From contig JAHBTQ010000001.1 of NCBI GenBank assembly GCA_019638495.1, forward strand, positions 496,001-560,000: 64,000 bases of DNA, written 5' to 3'. Position numbers and translations under genes: made by a program. Source of the DNA: Taibaiella sp. (GTDB lineage: Bacteria > Bacteroidota > Bacteroidia > Chitinophagales > Chitinophagaceae). This document shows positions 25,226 through 32,770 of the stretch, in pieces; the first letter of the stretch is position 1; each line of letters starts with the position of its first letter. The notes beneath the pieces are model-generated. The model did no database searches and was not told where the DNA came from. It saw nothing but the letters and a program-made list of their open reading frames with translations.

Positions 25226-26326
25226 ATGCAAACGGCAACCACTCATTTCAGCAAAAGCGCGAAGAACTGCAACGTAAAGAACCAGCTACTGAAGCTGGGA
25301 CAGTTACTGGCGCCACACCACTACCTGGAGCGTAATGAGCTACTTAATGATATGCTGAATGCCTGCAGTGAGGGTAAAGAAACCGACTCAGAAAAAATGC
25401 TCGGCTACCTGATGGCGGGAAACCTGCTGAGCCGCTTCTCCGGCACCGGCATCACCGAAAACCTGTATGATACCGCAGATGGCGTTTCTCAGATCCGCCT
25501 GTTCGATATCCTCATTCACCAGTTTCCGTTCGTAAAGTACAGCCAGGAAATGACCAACAAGGCCATTGTAAACGTACTGAAACAGCATGAAGAGGCATGC
25601 ATCATAGACATCGGCATTGGCCTGGGCACACAGATGGTGCATGTACTGGAGAAGGCAGCAGAGCTGCCCAATCTGCGCAAGCTCACCATCATAGGCATAG
25701 AGCCATTTGCAAACGCGCTTCGCACTGCCGGCGATCGCATCAATGCTTACAAGTCTCAGGTAGATTTTGAATTGAAGTTTGTTCCTGTTGCCGAGTACAT
25801 TGAGTATACCGACTTCAAAAAGATTCGTATTGAGGGTGCTGCCTGCATTGTAAATGCATCCCTGGCGCTGCACCACATCAAAACAGATGCTGACCGCTCT
25901 CGCGTTATTGCAGATATCAAAGCACTTCAACCTGCAGCGTTCCTCCTTATTGAGCCAAATGTAAACCACTTTACCAATGACCTGGCAGCCCGTGTAGTAA
26001 ACAGCTACGAACATTTCATCGCGCTGTTTCATGTTATTGATCGGCTGGATGCAAGCGACGATGACAAAAATGGTCTCAAGTTATTCTTTGGCCGCGAGCT
26101 GGAAGATATACTGAGCAAGGCGAATGATGAAGAGCGCTTCGAAAAACACGAGCCGGTATCGGCCTGGCTACACCGACTCAAGAAGGCAGGCTTTGTAACA
26201 GCGACTTCACCACTGGTCACCGGTGCCACTGAGGTGCTGGGCGTTACGGTGCAGCCGTTTGAAAAAGGTTATGTAGGATTCACCGAAAGATCTGAGACTG
26301 CTCTGGCTGTAATATTCGCTTCCTAA
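25226..26326 (+). CDS. bacterial GRAS-family protein, putative SAM-dependent methyltransferase
   Basis: A 366-residue protein with the GRAS layout known from plant regulators and a few bacteria. Motifs in order: FPFVKYSQEMTNKAIV (LHR-like entry), IIDIGIGLGTQMVHVLE (the VHIID/Rossmann loop), FELKFVPVAEYIEY, CIVNASLALHHI, LIEPNVNHFTNDLAARVV (the PFYRE-like segment) and LFFGRELEDILS followed by W-LHRLKKAGF (SAW-like end). Bacterial GRAS proteins were predicted from sequence to be small-molecule methylases; no bacterial substrate is known to me. It lies just downstream of the kinase/LytTR pair, with a LytTR-type site in its promoter, and 26 bp before an aminotransferase gene. Confidence 0.8.
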   Translation: MQTATTHFSKSAKNCNVKNQLLKLGQLLAPHHYLERNELLNDMLNACSEGKETDSEKMLGYLMAGNLLSRFSGTGITENLYDTADGVSQIRLFDILIHQFPFVKYSQEMTNKAIVNVLKQHEEACIIDIGIGLGTQMVHVLEKAAELPNLRKLTIIGIEPFANALRTAGDRINAYKSQVDFELKFVPVAEYIEYTDFKKIRIEGAACIVNASLALHHIKTDADRSRVIADIKALQPAAFLLIEPNVNHFTNDLAARVVNSYEHFIALFHVIDRLDASDDDKNGLKLFFGRELEDILSKANDEERFEKHEPVSAWLHRLKKAGFVTATSPLVTGATEVLGVTVQPFEKGYVGFTERSETALAVIFAS

Positions 26327-26352
26327 CTCACAACTACTAACACTCACATATC

Positions 26353-27459
26353 ATGACCGCTTTTTCAACATTCTTCCCGCAACACCTCGCGCAGACACAG
26401 CGTAGGCTGTCGGCAACGCCAAAGGCATATACACACCGCCTCGACAAAAATGAGCAGGTAGATGATATGCCCGACTGGATAAAAATGCAGGTATTGCAAA
26501 AAGCAATGCAAATGGAATGGAACCGCTACCCGGATCTGGACCATACTGACATTGAAAAGAATATTGCAGACGCAACCGGCCTGCGAGCAGACCAGGTAGT
26601 ACTGGGCTCCGGCTCTGCTACGTTCATCACTACACTGCTTAACTACCTGGGCATGCAGCAAAAGCAGATCGTCATTGCGCAGCCGTCTTATTCCCTGTTC
26701 GACTATCATTGCAAGACCTATGGCATCGACTACACACCATGGATGCTGAATAGCGACCTGGAGTATGATGAAGACCTGCTGCCTGCTCTTACTGACGGCT
26801 CTGCGCTCTTCGTAGTGTCGCCCAACAATCCGGTAGGCAATACCATTCCAAAGAAAATGCTGGTTCGCATTCTTACCAATAACCCCGGCACCCTGGTGAT
26901 ACTGGATGCGGTATATACCGAGTTTGGAGATACGGACTTCAACGACCTTTTACAGCAGTTTCCCAACCTCGTCATCATGCGATCTCTGAGCAAGGAAATG
27001 CCGGTTGCCGGCCTCAGGCTTGGCTATATGTGTGGAAACGTATCTGTGATCAGCGTTATTCGCAAACTGATGTTGCCGTTTAGCATCACCCCTATGTCAC
27101 TTGCCTTCGCGCGCCACATAATGTTTGATGCAGAATTTCGCGAAGTGGCTCAGCAATCCCGTACACAAATAATGGCAGAGCGTGAGCGCCTGCAAACACT
27201 GCTTTCAAATTGTATTCCACTTGGAGCCGCATATGTATATCCATCTTCCGGCAACTTCCTGCTCGTCCGCATCCCCGACAACGGTCAATTCTCTGCCCTG
27301 ATGCAGGCATTCGACGATGCCGGTATCAAGGTGCTCAACACGTCCGGCATGCCACTGCTGCAGAACACCTTCCGTGTATCTATAGGCAGCTACGAGGCCA
27401 ATAGCCTTGTGATAGAGTGTATGATGGAAGTGCTGAACCCGGTAGACGTTTTTGTATAA
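26353..27459 (+). CDS. PLP-dependent aminotransferase, histidinol-phosphate aminotransferase-like
   Basis: A 368-residue class I/II aminotransferase closest to HisC in layout. Visible motifs: HRLDKNE near the N-terminus, NRYPD, the GSGSATFI phosphate loop, SPNNPVGN, the aspartate in LVILDAVYTEF, and the PLP lysine in RSLSKEMPVAGLRLGY. No other histidine genes are near, so a role in histidine synthesis is unlikely. Pairing with the GRAS protein suggests a small-molecule pathway in which one enzyme transaminates and the other methylates. Same operon, 26 bp gap. Confidence 0.82.
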   Translation: MTAFSTFFPQHLAQTQRRLSATPKAYTHRLDKNEQVDDMPDWIKMQVLQKAMQMEWNRYPDLDHTDIEKNIADATGLRADQVVLGSGSATFITTLLNYLGMQQKQIVIAQPSYSLFDYHCKTYGIDYTPWMLNSDLEYDEDLLPALTDGSALFVVSPNNPVGNTIPKKMLVRILTNNPGTLVILDAVYTEFGDTDFNDLLQQFPNLVIMRSLSKEMPVAGLRLGYMCGNVSVISVIRKLMLPFSITPMSLAFARHIMFDAEFREVAQQSRTQIMAERERLQTLLSNCIPLGAAYVYPSSGNFLLVRIPDNGQFSALMQAFDDAGIKVLNTSGMPLLQNTFRVSIGSYEANSLVIECMMEVLNPVDVFV

Positions 27460-27564
27460 CCCCTATATTACCAGCCCCGGTAAGCTACCACTAAGGATTC
27501 TATTAAAGACCCGATTCGTTTGCAAACAATTACGAGAGGTATGCATAGTGCCATCGGCTCACCC

Positions 27565-28146
27565 CTATCGCCTCACCCAAAACGTAAGCTCACCGCCACC
27601 CTGCCAGGCCACGCGTTCGTAGCCCGTAGGAATCTCGCCATGAAAGGAGTGGTAAGTGGCCACCTTGGTACCCGCAGGCCTTTCGGACAGCATGCGCGAT
27701 AGATTGTCGGCATAATACTCAAACATAGCATCAGATAGCGGAAGCTCATTGTCTATCCTGCCCTGCTCATTTATGTTTTCGTAGAATGCATTGTAGAAGT
27801 AAAAGTGATCGTAGTCGGCAAAGTGCAGATCCATGAAGTTGCCATGGATAAATGTAACGTTGTCTATTACAAGTTGCTTTTGCAGGTCCGTCGCTGCTTT
27901 CACTAACTTCTTCCTTACCTCGACACCTGTGAAGCTTGCCATTGGTGCGTAGTGTGCCGCCGCCAGGCAAAACTTACCGGCTCCGCTCCCTATGTCCAGC
28001 ACATGTTTGCCCTCATCTCCCAGGAAGTCTGCCACTTGTCGCGCAATGTGCAGCGGTGTCCAGTGCTGCTCTGCCACCTCGCTTATGGCGGGTGGGTAAA
28101 GGGCATCGAAGGCTACGTCGTTTTTGAAATACTGCTCTCTGTTCAT
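27565..28146 (-). CDS. class I SAM-dependent methyltransferase
   Basis: A 193-residue methyltransferase with motif I VLDIGSGAGKFCLAAA near residue 50, the acidic residue of motif II in FTGVEVRKKL, and the post-II segment NVTFIHGNFMDL. The motif IV region reads FYFYNAFYENIN, unusual but typical of a Bacteroidota group of unknown substrate. The start at MNREQYF is chosen over one eight codons upstream. Its neighbour upstream is the VIT1-type transporter on the same strand. Confidence 0.75.
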   Translation of the reverse strand: MNREQYFKNDVAFDALYPPAISEVAEQHWTPLHIARQVADFLGDEGKHVLDIGSGAGKFCLAAAHYAPMASFTGVEVRKKLVKAATDLQKQLVIDNVTFIHGNFMDLHFADYDHFYFYNAFYENINEQGRIDNELPLSDAMFEYYADNLSRMLSERPAGTKVATYHSFHGEIPTGYERVAWQGGGELTFWVRR

Positions 28147-28179
28147 CTTATTGCCTTCCACAAGGTGCATGCCGTTGAA

Positions 28180-28902
28180 CTAAACAGAAACCCCAAAGAA
28201 ATGACCCACAGCCGCGGTAAGCGCCATGGCTATGGTGCCCCACATTGTAATGCGCAGCACGGCCTTGCCCACGCCGGAGCCGCCTGTCTTCGCGGCGATG
28301 GCTCCCAGTGTAGCCAGGAAGAGCGTCGCAAGTATGTAGTGCCCATAAACCATAAACTTCAGTGGCATAAAGATGGACGTAAGAAGTGGAAGTATAGCAC
28401 CTGCAGTGAATGAGGCACCCGATGCTAGCGCAGCCTGCAGCGGATTGGCCTGGCTTATTTCATTGATGCCCAGTTCGTCTCTTACATGTGCACCCAGGGC
28501 ATCATGCTCGGTAAGTTCTTTTGCTACCTGCAATGCAGTCTCCTTCTTCAGGCCGCGCTGCTCGTATATGGTAGCGAGGTACTTTAGTTCCTGCTCCGGC
28601 ATTTCCTTTAGCTCCTCGGCTTCCCTGGCAATATCCGACCGCTCTATATCGGTTTGTGAACTTACGGAAACATACTCGCCAGCCGCCATAGATAGCGCAC
28701 CGGCCACCATACCGGCAAGCGATGCAAGGACTATTGGCTCCCGGGCCACACTGGCCGATGCCACACCCACAGCAATGCTCGCAGTGGAGAGTATGCCATC
28801 ATTCGCGCCAAGCACTGCTGCGCGCAGCCAGTTGCTCTTGTGAATGTAGTGCGGAGACAAATACCCCTTTAGCGGATTGGTGTGCTGCTCTTCTGTATGC
28901 AT
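28180..28902 (-). CDS. VIT1/CCC1-family iron/manganese transporter
   Basis: A 240-residue membrane protein of the vacuolar iron transporter family. The first helix region has the conserved LGANDGILSTASIAVGVA, and the second has MVAGALSMAAGEYVSVSSQTDIE. The cytosolic metal-binding helices (EEL-KEMPEQELKYLATIYEQRGL) carry many glutamates, and three helices follow. It would move Fe(II) or Mn(II) out of the cytoplasm. The start at MHTEEQH is chosen; the upstream in-frame codons do not look conserved. Confidence 0.85.
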   Translation of the reverse strand: MHTEEQHTNPLKGYLSPHYIHKSNWLRAAVLGANDGILSTASIAVGVASASVAREPIVLASLAGMVAGALSMAAGEYVSVSSQTDIERSDIAREAEELKEMPEQELKYLATIYEQRGLKKETALQVAKELTEHDALGAHVRDELGINEISQANPLQAALASGASFTAGAILPLLTSIFMPLKFMVYGHYILATLFLATLGAIAAKTGGSGVGKAVLRITMWGTIAMALTAAVGHFFGVSV

Positions 28903-29035
28903 AGCGAATACTATTCCATAAAAATAAACACAATTTCCGGCTCTGCACCTAACGAGAGTCATACACTGTAGCGGGGTGCGATATTCCCTAACTTTATACC
29001 CTTCCAGATCCCACTTTACCGATTAGCCGACACAT

Positions 29036-29431
29036 ATGCTCTCCTCCATCCACCACATAGCCATCATCTGCTCAGAATACGAGCGGTCAAAGCAATTCTA
29101 CACGGAAGTGCTAGGGTTGGAGGTGGTGCGCGAGGTATATCGCGAGGAGCGGCAGTCTTACAAACTGGACCTCGCGCTAAACGGACAGTATGTCATTGAG
29201 TTATTTTCCTTCCCCTCACCACCACCACGTGTGTCGAGGCCTGAGGCTACCGGATTGCGTCACCTTGCTTTTGCCGTAGATGATGTGGAGGCTGTTATCA
29301 CTCACCTTACAACACACCATGTGATTGCAGAGCCCATCCGCACAGACGAGTTCACCGGCAAGCGATTCACCTTCATCTCCGACCCCGACGGACTACCCAT
29401 AGAGTTTTATGAACAAACCACCACTCACTGA
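29036..29431 (+). CDS. VOC-family protein, glyoxalase-like (YaeR/GloA2 type)
   Basis: A 131-residue single vicinal-oxygen-chelate unit: IHHIAIICSEYERSKQFYTEVLGLEVV at the start, IELFSFPSPP in the middle, LRHLAFAVDD and ISDPDGLPIEFYE at the end. The H, E, H and E metal ligands of the fold are present (H6, E61, H80, E127 approximately). The family includes lactoylglutathione lyase-like proteins of unknown substrate. Its end overlaps the next gene by 23 bp. Confidence 0.85.
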   Translation: MLSSIHHIAIICSEYERSKQFYTEVLGLEVVREVYREERQSYKLDLALNGQYVIELFSFPSPPPRVSRPEATGLRHLAFAVDDVEAVITHLTTHHVIAEPIRTDEFTGKRFTFISDPDGLPIEFYEQTTTH

Positions 29432-29930
29432 GCTCGATTACTTCACACACTATGTTGCAGCCTATTTGCCGCTCCAACTAAGCACCGCTGATGAGTGCAT
29501 TGACTGGGCACGCGACATGGTAGAAGCTGGGCGCGAAACGGAACACATTCTTATCCTTGCCGCTTGCGATAAGCCCGCGAACTACTTTGAGATAGAAGGG
29601 TATTTAAAAAAGGTGATTATAGAAATTGGCTATCCTGAAAGAGATAAAGAAGAGTTCGTTGTTTGCCATCTCGGTTACCTTATCTATCAATTGGCACACT
29701 GTGAGAAAATACAAATGAATTTGAGAAAAATCTCAACTCTGGCCTTTTCCATCAACGAGAAACTGGACGAATTTCATACACTTTATTATGGCTGGGACGA
29801 TCTGATGTTCGGCGAACACTACCTTCAGGAATACTGGCCCGGTGCCACCCTTGCTAACATTGAATCACTAATCGTCCAGCAAGCCCGGCAGTGGCTCATA
29901 GAACACGATGACTTCCTCCGCCTTAAATAA
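29409..29930 (+). CDS. hypothetical protein coupled to VOC gene
   Basis: A 173-residue acidic, mostly helical cytoplasmic protein, with no signal and no motif I recognise. The start (ATGAACAAACC) lies inside the end of the VOC gene, a 23-bp overlap that implies translational coupling. Segments with repeated aromatic residues (FHTLYYGWDDLMFGEHYLQEYW) are distinctive and could be used in a profile search. Confidence 0.65.
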   Translation: MNKPPLTELDYFTHYVAAYLPLQLSTADECIDWARDMVEAGRETEHILILAACDKPANYFEIEGYLKKVIIEIGYPERDKEEFVVCHLGYLIYQLAHCEKIQMNLRKISTLAFSINEKLDEFHTLYYGWDDLMFGEHYLQEYWPGATLANIESLIVQQARQWLIEHDDFLRLK

Positions 29931-29969
29931 GTGTGGCACACCTCTCACCGAGCCAAAATTCCGCACTAT

Positions 29970-30269
29970 TTATTTTTTGATCCAACTTGACTCCGGATCC
30001 ATAAACATAGATATTACCGCCAGCACTATTACACTGTCGCTTGTTACATAATAATGTGCTGCGAAAGGAAATTTCTTTAGCACGGCAAAACGAATCTCAT
30101 TATATCTCACGGCGCGTGCAAAGGGAGTGACAGAAACAGCGTCAAGTTCAGTTTTAACTTCTTCAACGAATCTTTTGCCTAGCCCACTTTGTTGGGAATT
30201 GTAATAGTCTGTAGCACGCTGCATATCACGTAGCGCCTTAGGCGCAATGACGATTTTGTAACGGCGCAT
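29970..30269 (-). CDS. RelE/ParE-family toxin
   Basis: A 99-residue toxin-type protein: basic N-terminus RRYKIVIAPKALRDMQRATDYYNSQQ in pattern, the helical hairpin with GKRFVEEVKTELD, and the beta sheet RYNEIRFAVLKKFPFAAHYYV, as in ParE/RelE toxins. Target (gyrase or ribosome-bound mRNA) cannot be told. The start follows directly after the stop of the antitoxin gene. Confidence 0.85.
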   Translation of the reverse strand: MRRYKIVIAPKALRDMQRATDYYNSQQSGLGKRFVEEVKTELDAVSVTPFARAVRYNEIRFAVLKKFPFAAHYYVTSDSVIVLAVISMFMDPESSWIKK

Positions 30270-30488
30270 CTACTCTGCATTAAGCATTTTCAACGCATCT
30301 TCCCAACCAATTAGCTCTTCAGGATGTTGTTGATAATAATCTTTTCTTTTCAGAACCTCGTCTATTTGCCATTGGGGTACAGTTATATCACTTTCAGGAA
30401 TCACTTCTACAGCCTCCAGTTTCTGGAGGTCTTCAATTATCGCAGAGGCATAGTCCTTCTTAATTATAATATGGTATGATGACGGCAC
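30270..30488 (-). CDS. antitoxin partner of RelE/ParE-type toxin
   Basis: A 72-residue acidic protein (MPSSYHIIIKKDYASAIIEDLQKLEAVEVI...) ending in ELIGWEDALKMLNAE, typical of small antitoxins that wrap the ParE-type toxin. The start codon appears to be GTG at 30488. Its stop abuts the toxin start with no gap, so the two are coupled. Confidence 0.75.
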   Translation of the reverse strand: MPSSYHIIIKKDYASAIIEDLQKLEAVEVIPESDITVPQWQIDEVLKRKDYYQQHPEELIGWEDALKMLNAE

Positions 30489-30633
30489 GTTTCGCTTTTT
30501 ATAAAGTTACAAATTTTTAGCCTCTTATCCAGAAACACCGTACGCCTGATTACAGGGTTTCTCGCCTGTCTCGCTCTTACATCAGTAAGTGTTTATCAAG
30601 CCAATCCCTCCGTCCTCAGATCATGGTTCAAAC

Positions 30634-32010
30634 CTAAAACAGCATTTTATACACATCCTCTACCTTGTTCACCGTCTTCACTTCTATTTTCAGGTTTTTA
30701 CGGTCCAGGCCCTTGGCGTTTGCCTTCGGAATGAATATCACATCCATGCCCAGCTTGTCCGCCTCAGCTATGCGCTGGTCTATCCGGTTCACGGCACGTA
30801 TCTCCCCGCTCAGGCCCACCTCCCCTACCAGGCATATGTTAGATGGCAGCGCCTTGTCCTCATATGAAGATAAAAGCGCACATACTACTGCCAGTTCTAT
30901 GGAGGGGTCCTCTATTTTCAACCCCCCGGCTATGTTCACAAACACGTCTTTCGCCCCAAAGTGAAATCCTCCCCTTTTTTCCAGCACCGCCAGCAGCAGT
31001 TGCAGTCGGCGCAGGTCCAGGCCACTCACCGTGCGCTGGGGGTTGCCATATACGGCCTGGGTCACCAGGGCCTGTACCTCTATCATCATGGGGCGGCTGG
31101 CCTCCATGGTGGCAGCTATGGCTATGCCGCTCAGCGGTTCATCGTGTTGAGATAACAAAATTTCAGATGGGTTGGTCACCGGGCGCATTCCGTTCTGCAC
31201 CATCTCATATATGCCCAGTTCGGCCGTGGATCCGAACCTGTTTTTCAGGGTCCGGAGTATCCGGTAGGCATAGTGGCGGTCCCCTTCAAACTGCAGAACA
31301 GTGTCCACCATATGCTCCAAAACCTTGGGGCCGGCTATGGAACCATCCTTAGTTATATGGCCAATGATACAAACAGGTATGCCTGATGACTTTGCAAATC
31401 GTTGCAACTCTGCCGCACACTCTCTCACCTGGCTCACACTTCCTGCTGCACTCTCCACATATGGCGACTCCAATGTTTGTATTGAGTCTATGATGAGCAG
31501 ATTGGGTTTTACCTTTTTTACTTCGTTGAAAAGTGTCGTTGTGTCTGTCGCTGTCAGCAGGTATAGATTATTGTTCTTGATGCCCACACGCTCGGCGCGC
31601 ATTTTTATCTGCTGCGCACTTTCCTCTCCACTCACGTACAGTGTAGTTATCGCTTTCCATTGCAATGCACATTGCAGGAACAATGTACTCTTACCTATAC
31701 CCGGGTCACCAGCCACTAATATTACACTGCCCGGCACCACGCCACCGCCCAAAACCCTGTTCAGCTCTGTATCAGGGGCCATCAGCCTTGCTTCCTGCAC
31801 CTGCACCACATCGTCCAGCTTGTGTGCGCGCCCCTTCTCATTACCGCCTTCTTCATCCCACACATGTCCGTCGCCTTTTTTCTTGTCGTCACGTTGCACC
31901 ACTTCTTCTACCAACGAATTCCACGATCCGCACGACGGACACTTTCCTGTCCACTTCGGAGTTTCATATCCACACTGCTGGCAGAAGAATGCCGATTTAA
32001 TTTTTGCCAT
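30634..32010 (-). CDS. radA: DNA repair protein RadA
   Basis: A 458-residue RadA/Sms. N-terminal zinc finger FFCQQCGYETPKWTGKCPSC in pattern, RecA-like ATPase with Walker A GDPGIGKSTL, the RadA signature KNRFGS, and a C-terminal Lon-protease-like domain without catalytic function (VNIAGGLKIEDPSIELAVV). It helps process branched recombination intermediates. Length is normal. A 760-bp gene-free region lies upstream. Confidence 0.95.
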   Translation of the reverse strand: MAKIKSAFFCQQCGYETPKWTGKCPSCGSWNSLVEEVVQRDDKKKGDGHVWDEEGGNEKGRAHKLDDVVQVQEARLMAPDTELNRVLGGGVVPGSVILVAGDPGIGKSTLFLQCALQWKAITTLYVSGEESAQQIKMRAERVGIKNNNLYLLTATDTTTLFNEVKKVKPNLLIIDSIQTLESPYVESAAGSVSQVRECAAELQRFAKSSGIPVCIIGHITKDGSIAGPKVLEHMVDTVLQFEGDRHYAYRILRTLKNRFGSTAELGIYEMVQNGMRPVTNPSEILLSQHDEPLSGIAIAATMEASRPMMIEVQALVTQAVYGNPQRTVSGLDLRRLQLLLAVLEKRGGFHFGAKDVFVNIAGGLKIEDPSIELAVVCALLSSYEDKALPSNICLVGEVGLSGEIRAVNRIDQRIAEADKLGMDVIFIPKANAKGLDRKNLKIEVKTVNKVEDVYKMLF

Positions 32011-32216
32011 TATGTTTTAAAGATACAACCACGCCATCTACCACTACACAGCAGAAAACAATTTGTGGACAACTCACAACCTGGATCAACGCAAAAAGAA
32101 ATCAGAAAGTGAAACGTCAATGAAGTGAATCTCACGAAGTGAGTTTTGCGTCAGCAACACGAAAATGAAACTTGAGGGGAAGCCCCTTTAGGGGTTTGGG
32201 GTTGTCGTTTGGGGGT

Positions 32217-32281
32217 AAAAAAACAGAGCCGCCGGAGGAATCCAGCAGCTCTTACTTACTAACCCATTAAATTCACAACTT
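32217..32281 (-). ncRNA. candidate small RNA with intrinsic terminator
   Basis: Minus strand: a TACATTTG promoter element (32286-32293), then about 28 nt, then a 12-bp stem of AGAGCTGCTGGA with TCCGGCGGCTCT (G-U pairs allowed, loop TTCC, 32225-32252) and seven T residues (32217-32223). The only frame after the promoter is a two-codon ATG-GGT-TAG. This is the layout of a short transcript of about 65 nt or an attenuated leader. I cannot match it to a known RNA family. Confidence 0.5.
32225..32252 (-). terminator. intrinsic terminator of candidate small RNA
   Basis: A 12-bp stem with a 4-nt loop followed on the minus strand by T7. Confidence 0.7.
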
Positions 32282-32285
32282 GATA

Positions 32286-32293
32286 CAAATGTA
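32286..32293 (-). promoter_or_regulatory. TAnnTTTG promoter element of candidate small RNA
   Basis: Minus-strand TACATTTG. The -33 position holds an A/T run rather than a clear TTTG. Confidence 0.45.
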
Positions 32294-32478
32294 CGACCAG
32301 CGCGGGTTTTAAAAAAATGGAACTGCTAAACGCTTCCATTAGTTTTATCGATATAATGCTAATAAATATTTCGATGGCGATTTTTTCAAAAATTTTATAA
32401 AAATATCGGATATCTGTGCACAAAAACGCCATTTACCCCCTAAAAACAAAACATTACATCGTTTTTAAATGTCTTCCC

Positions 32479-32513
32479 GACGCCCTGATATATTAAAAAT
32501 ATCAGACAGCGTC
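32479..32513. repeat. interrupted inverted repeat
   Basis: GACGC and GCGTC arms (32479-32483, 32509-32513) enclose CTGATAT and ATATCAG (32485-32491, 32499-32505), with a 7-nt A/T loop. It could be a protein-binding site or a structured RNA. No T-run follows. Confidence 0.5.
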
Positions 32514-32770
32514 CGCGTTACACTTAACAAATAATCACATCTCATCCGGTCGCGACAACTTATTTCAAATATGTCAGCCTGGCCAGTTTATGTTGGCCAC
32601 TGAAACATTCATATTACCCCTCCCTGCCAGACCGGCAGGCTCACCTCCCCCAAAACGGGAGGCATAGAAGGGTTACACAATTCCCATTTTAACCTTTTGT
32701 CGTTTTACCCCTTCTGCCCATTCCGTACCTTGCAGCAAAGACTGTTTCCTAACATACAATAGCACTATTC

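Larger units (their letters stand above)
32011..32770. other. gene-free region between radA and the M3 peptidase gene
   Basis: No credible open frame. It contains a small hairpin CTCAC-gaa-GTGAG followed by TTTT at 32131-32146, a palindromic repeat around CCCC-ttta-GGGG (32180-32195), a probable small RNA on the minus strand (32217-32281), a very AT-rich stretch (32300-32480), an interrupted hairpin (32479-32513) and two more dispersed palindromes (CCTGCC/GGCAGG and CCTCCC/GGGAGG, 32625-32665). Single DnaA-box-like 9-mers occur, but too few to call an origin. Confidence 0.6.

Noticed and set aside
26353..27459. True histidinol-phosphate aminotransferase of histidine synthesis
   Set aside because: No other his gene is near and the partner is a GRAS protein; the HisC-like fold alone does not prove the reaction.
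32011..32770. Possible replication origin between radA and the peptidase gene
   Set aside because: The stretch is AT-rich and has near-matches to DnaA boxes at about 32061 and 32415, but only single imperfect ones, with no cluster and no dnaA, gidA or parAB genes nearby.
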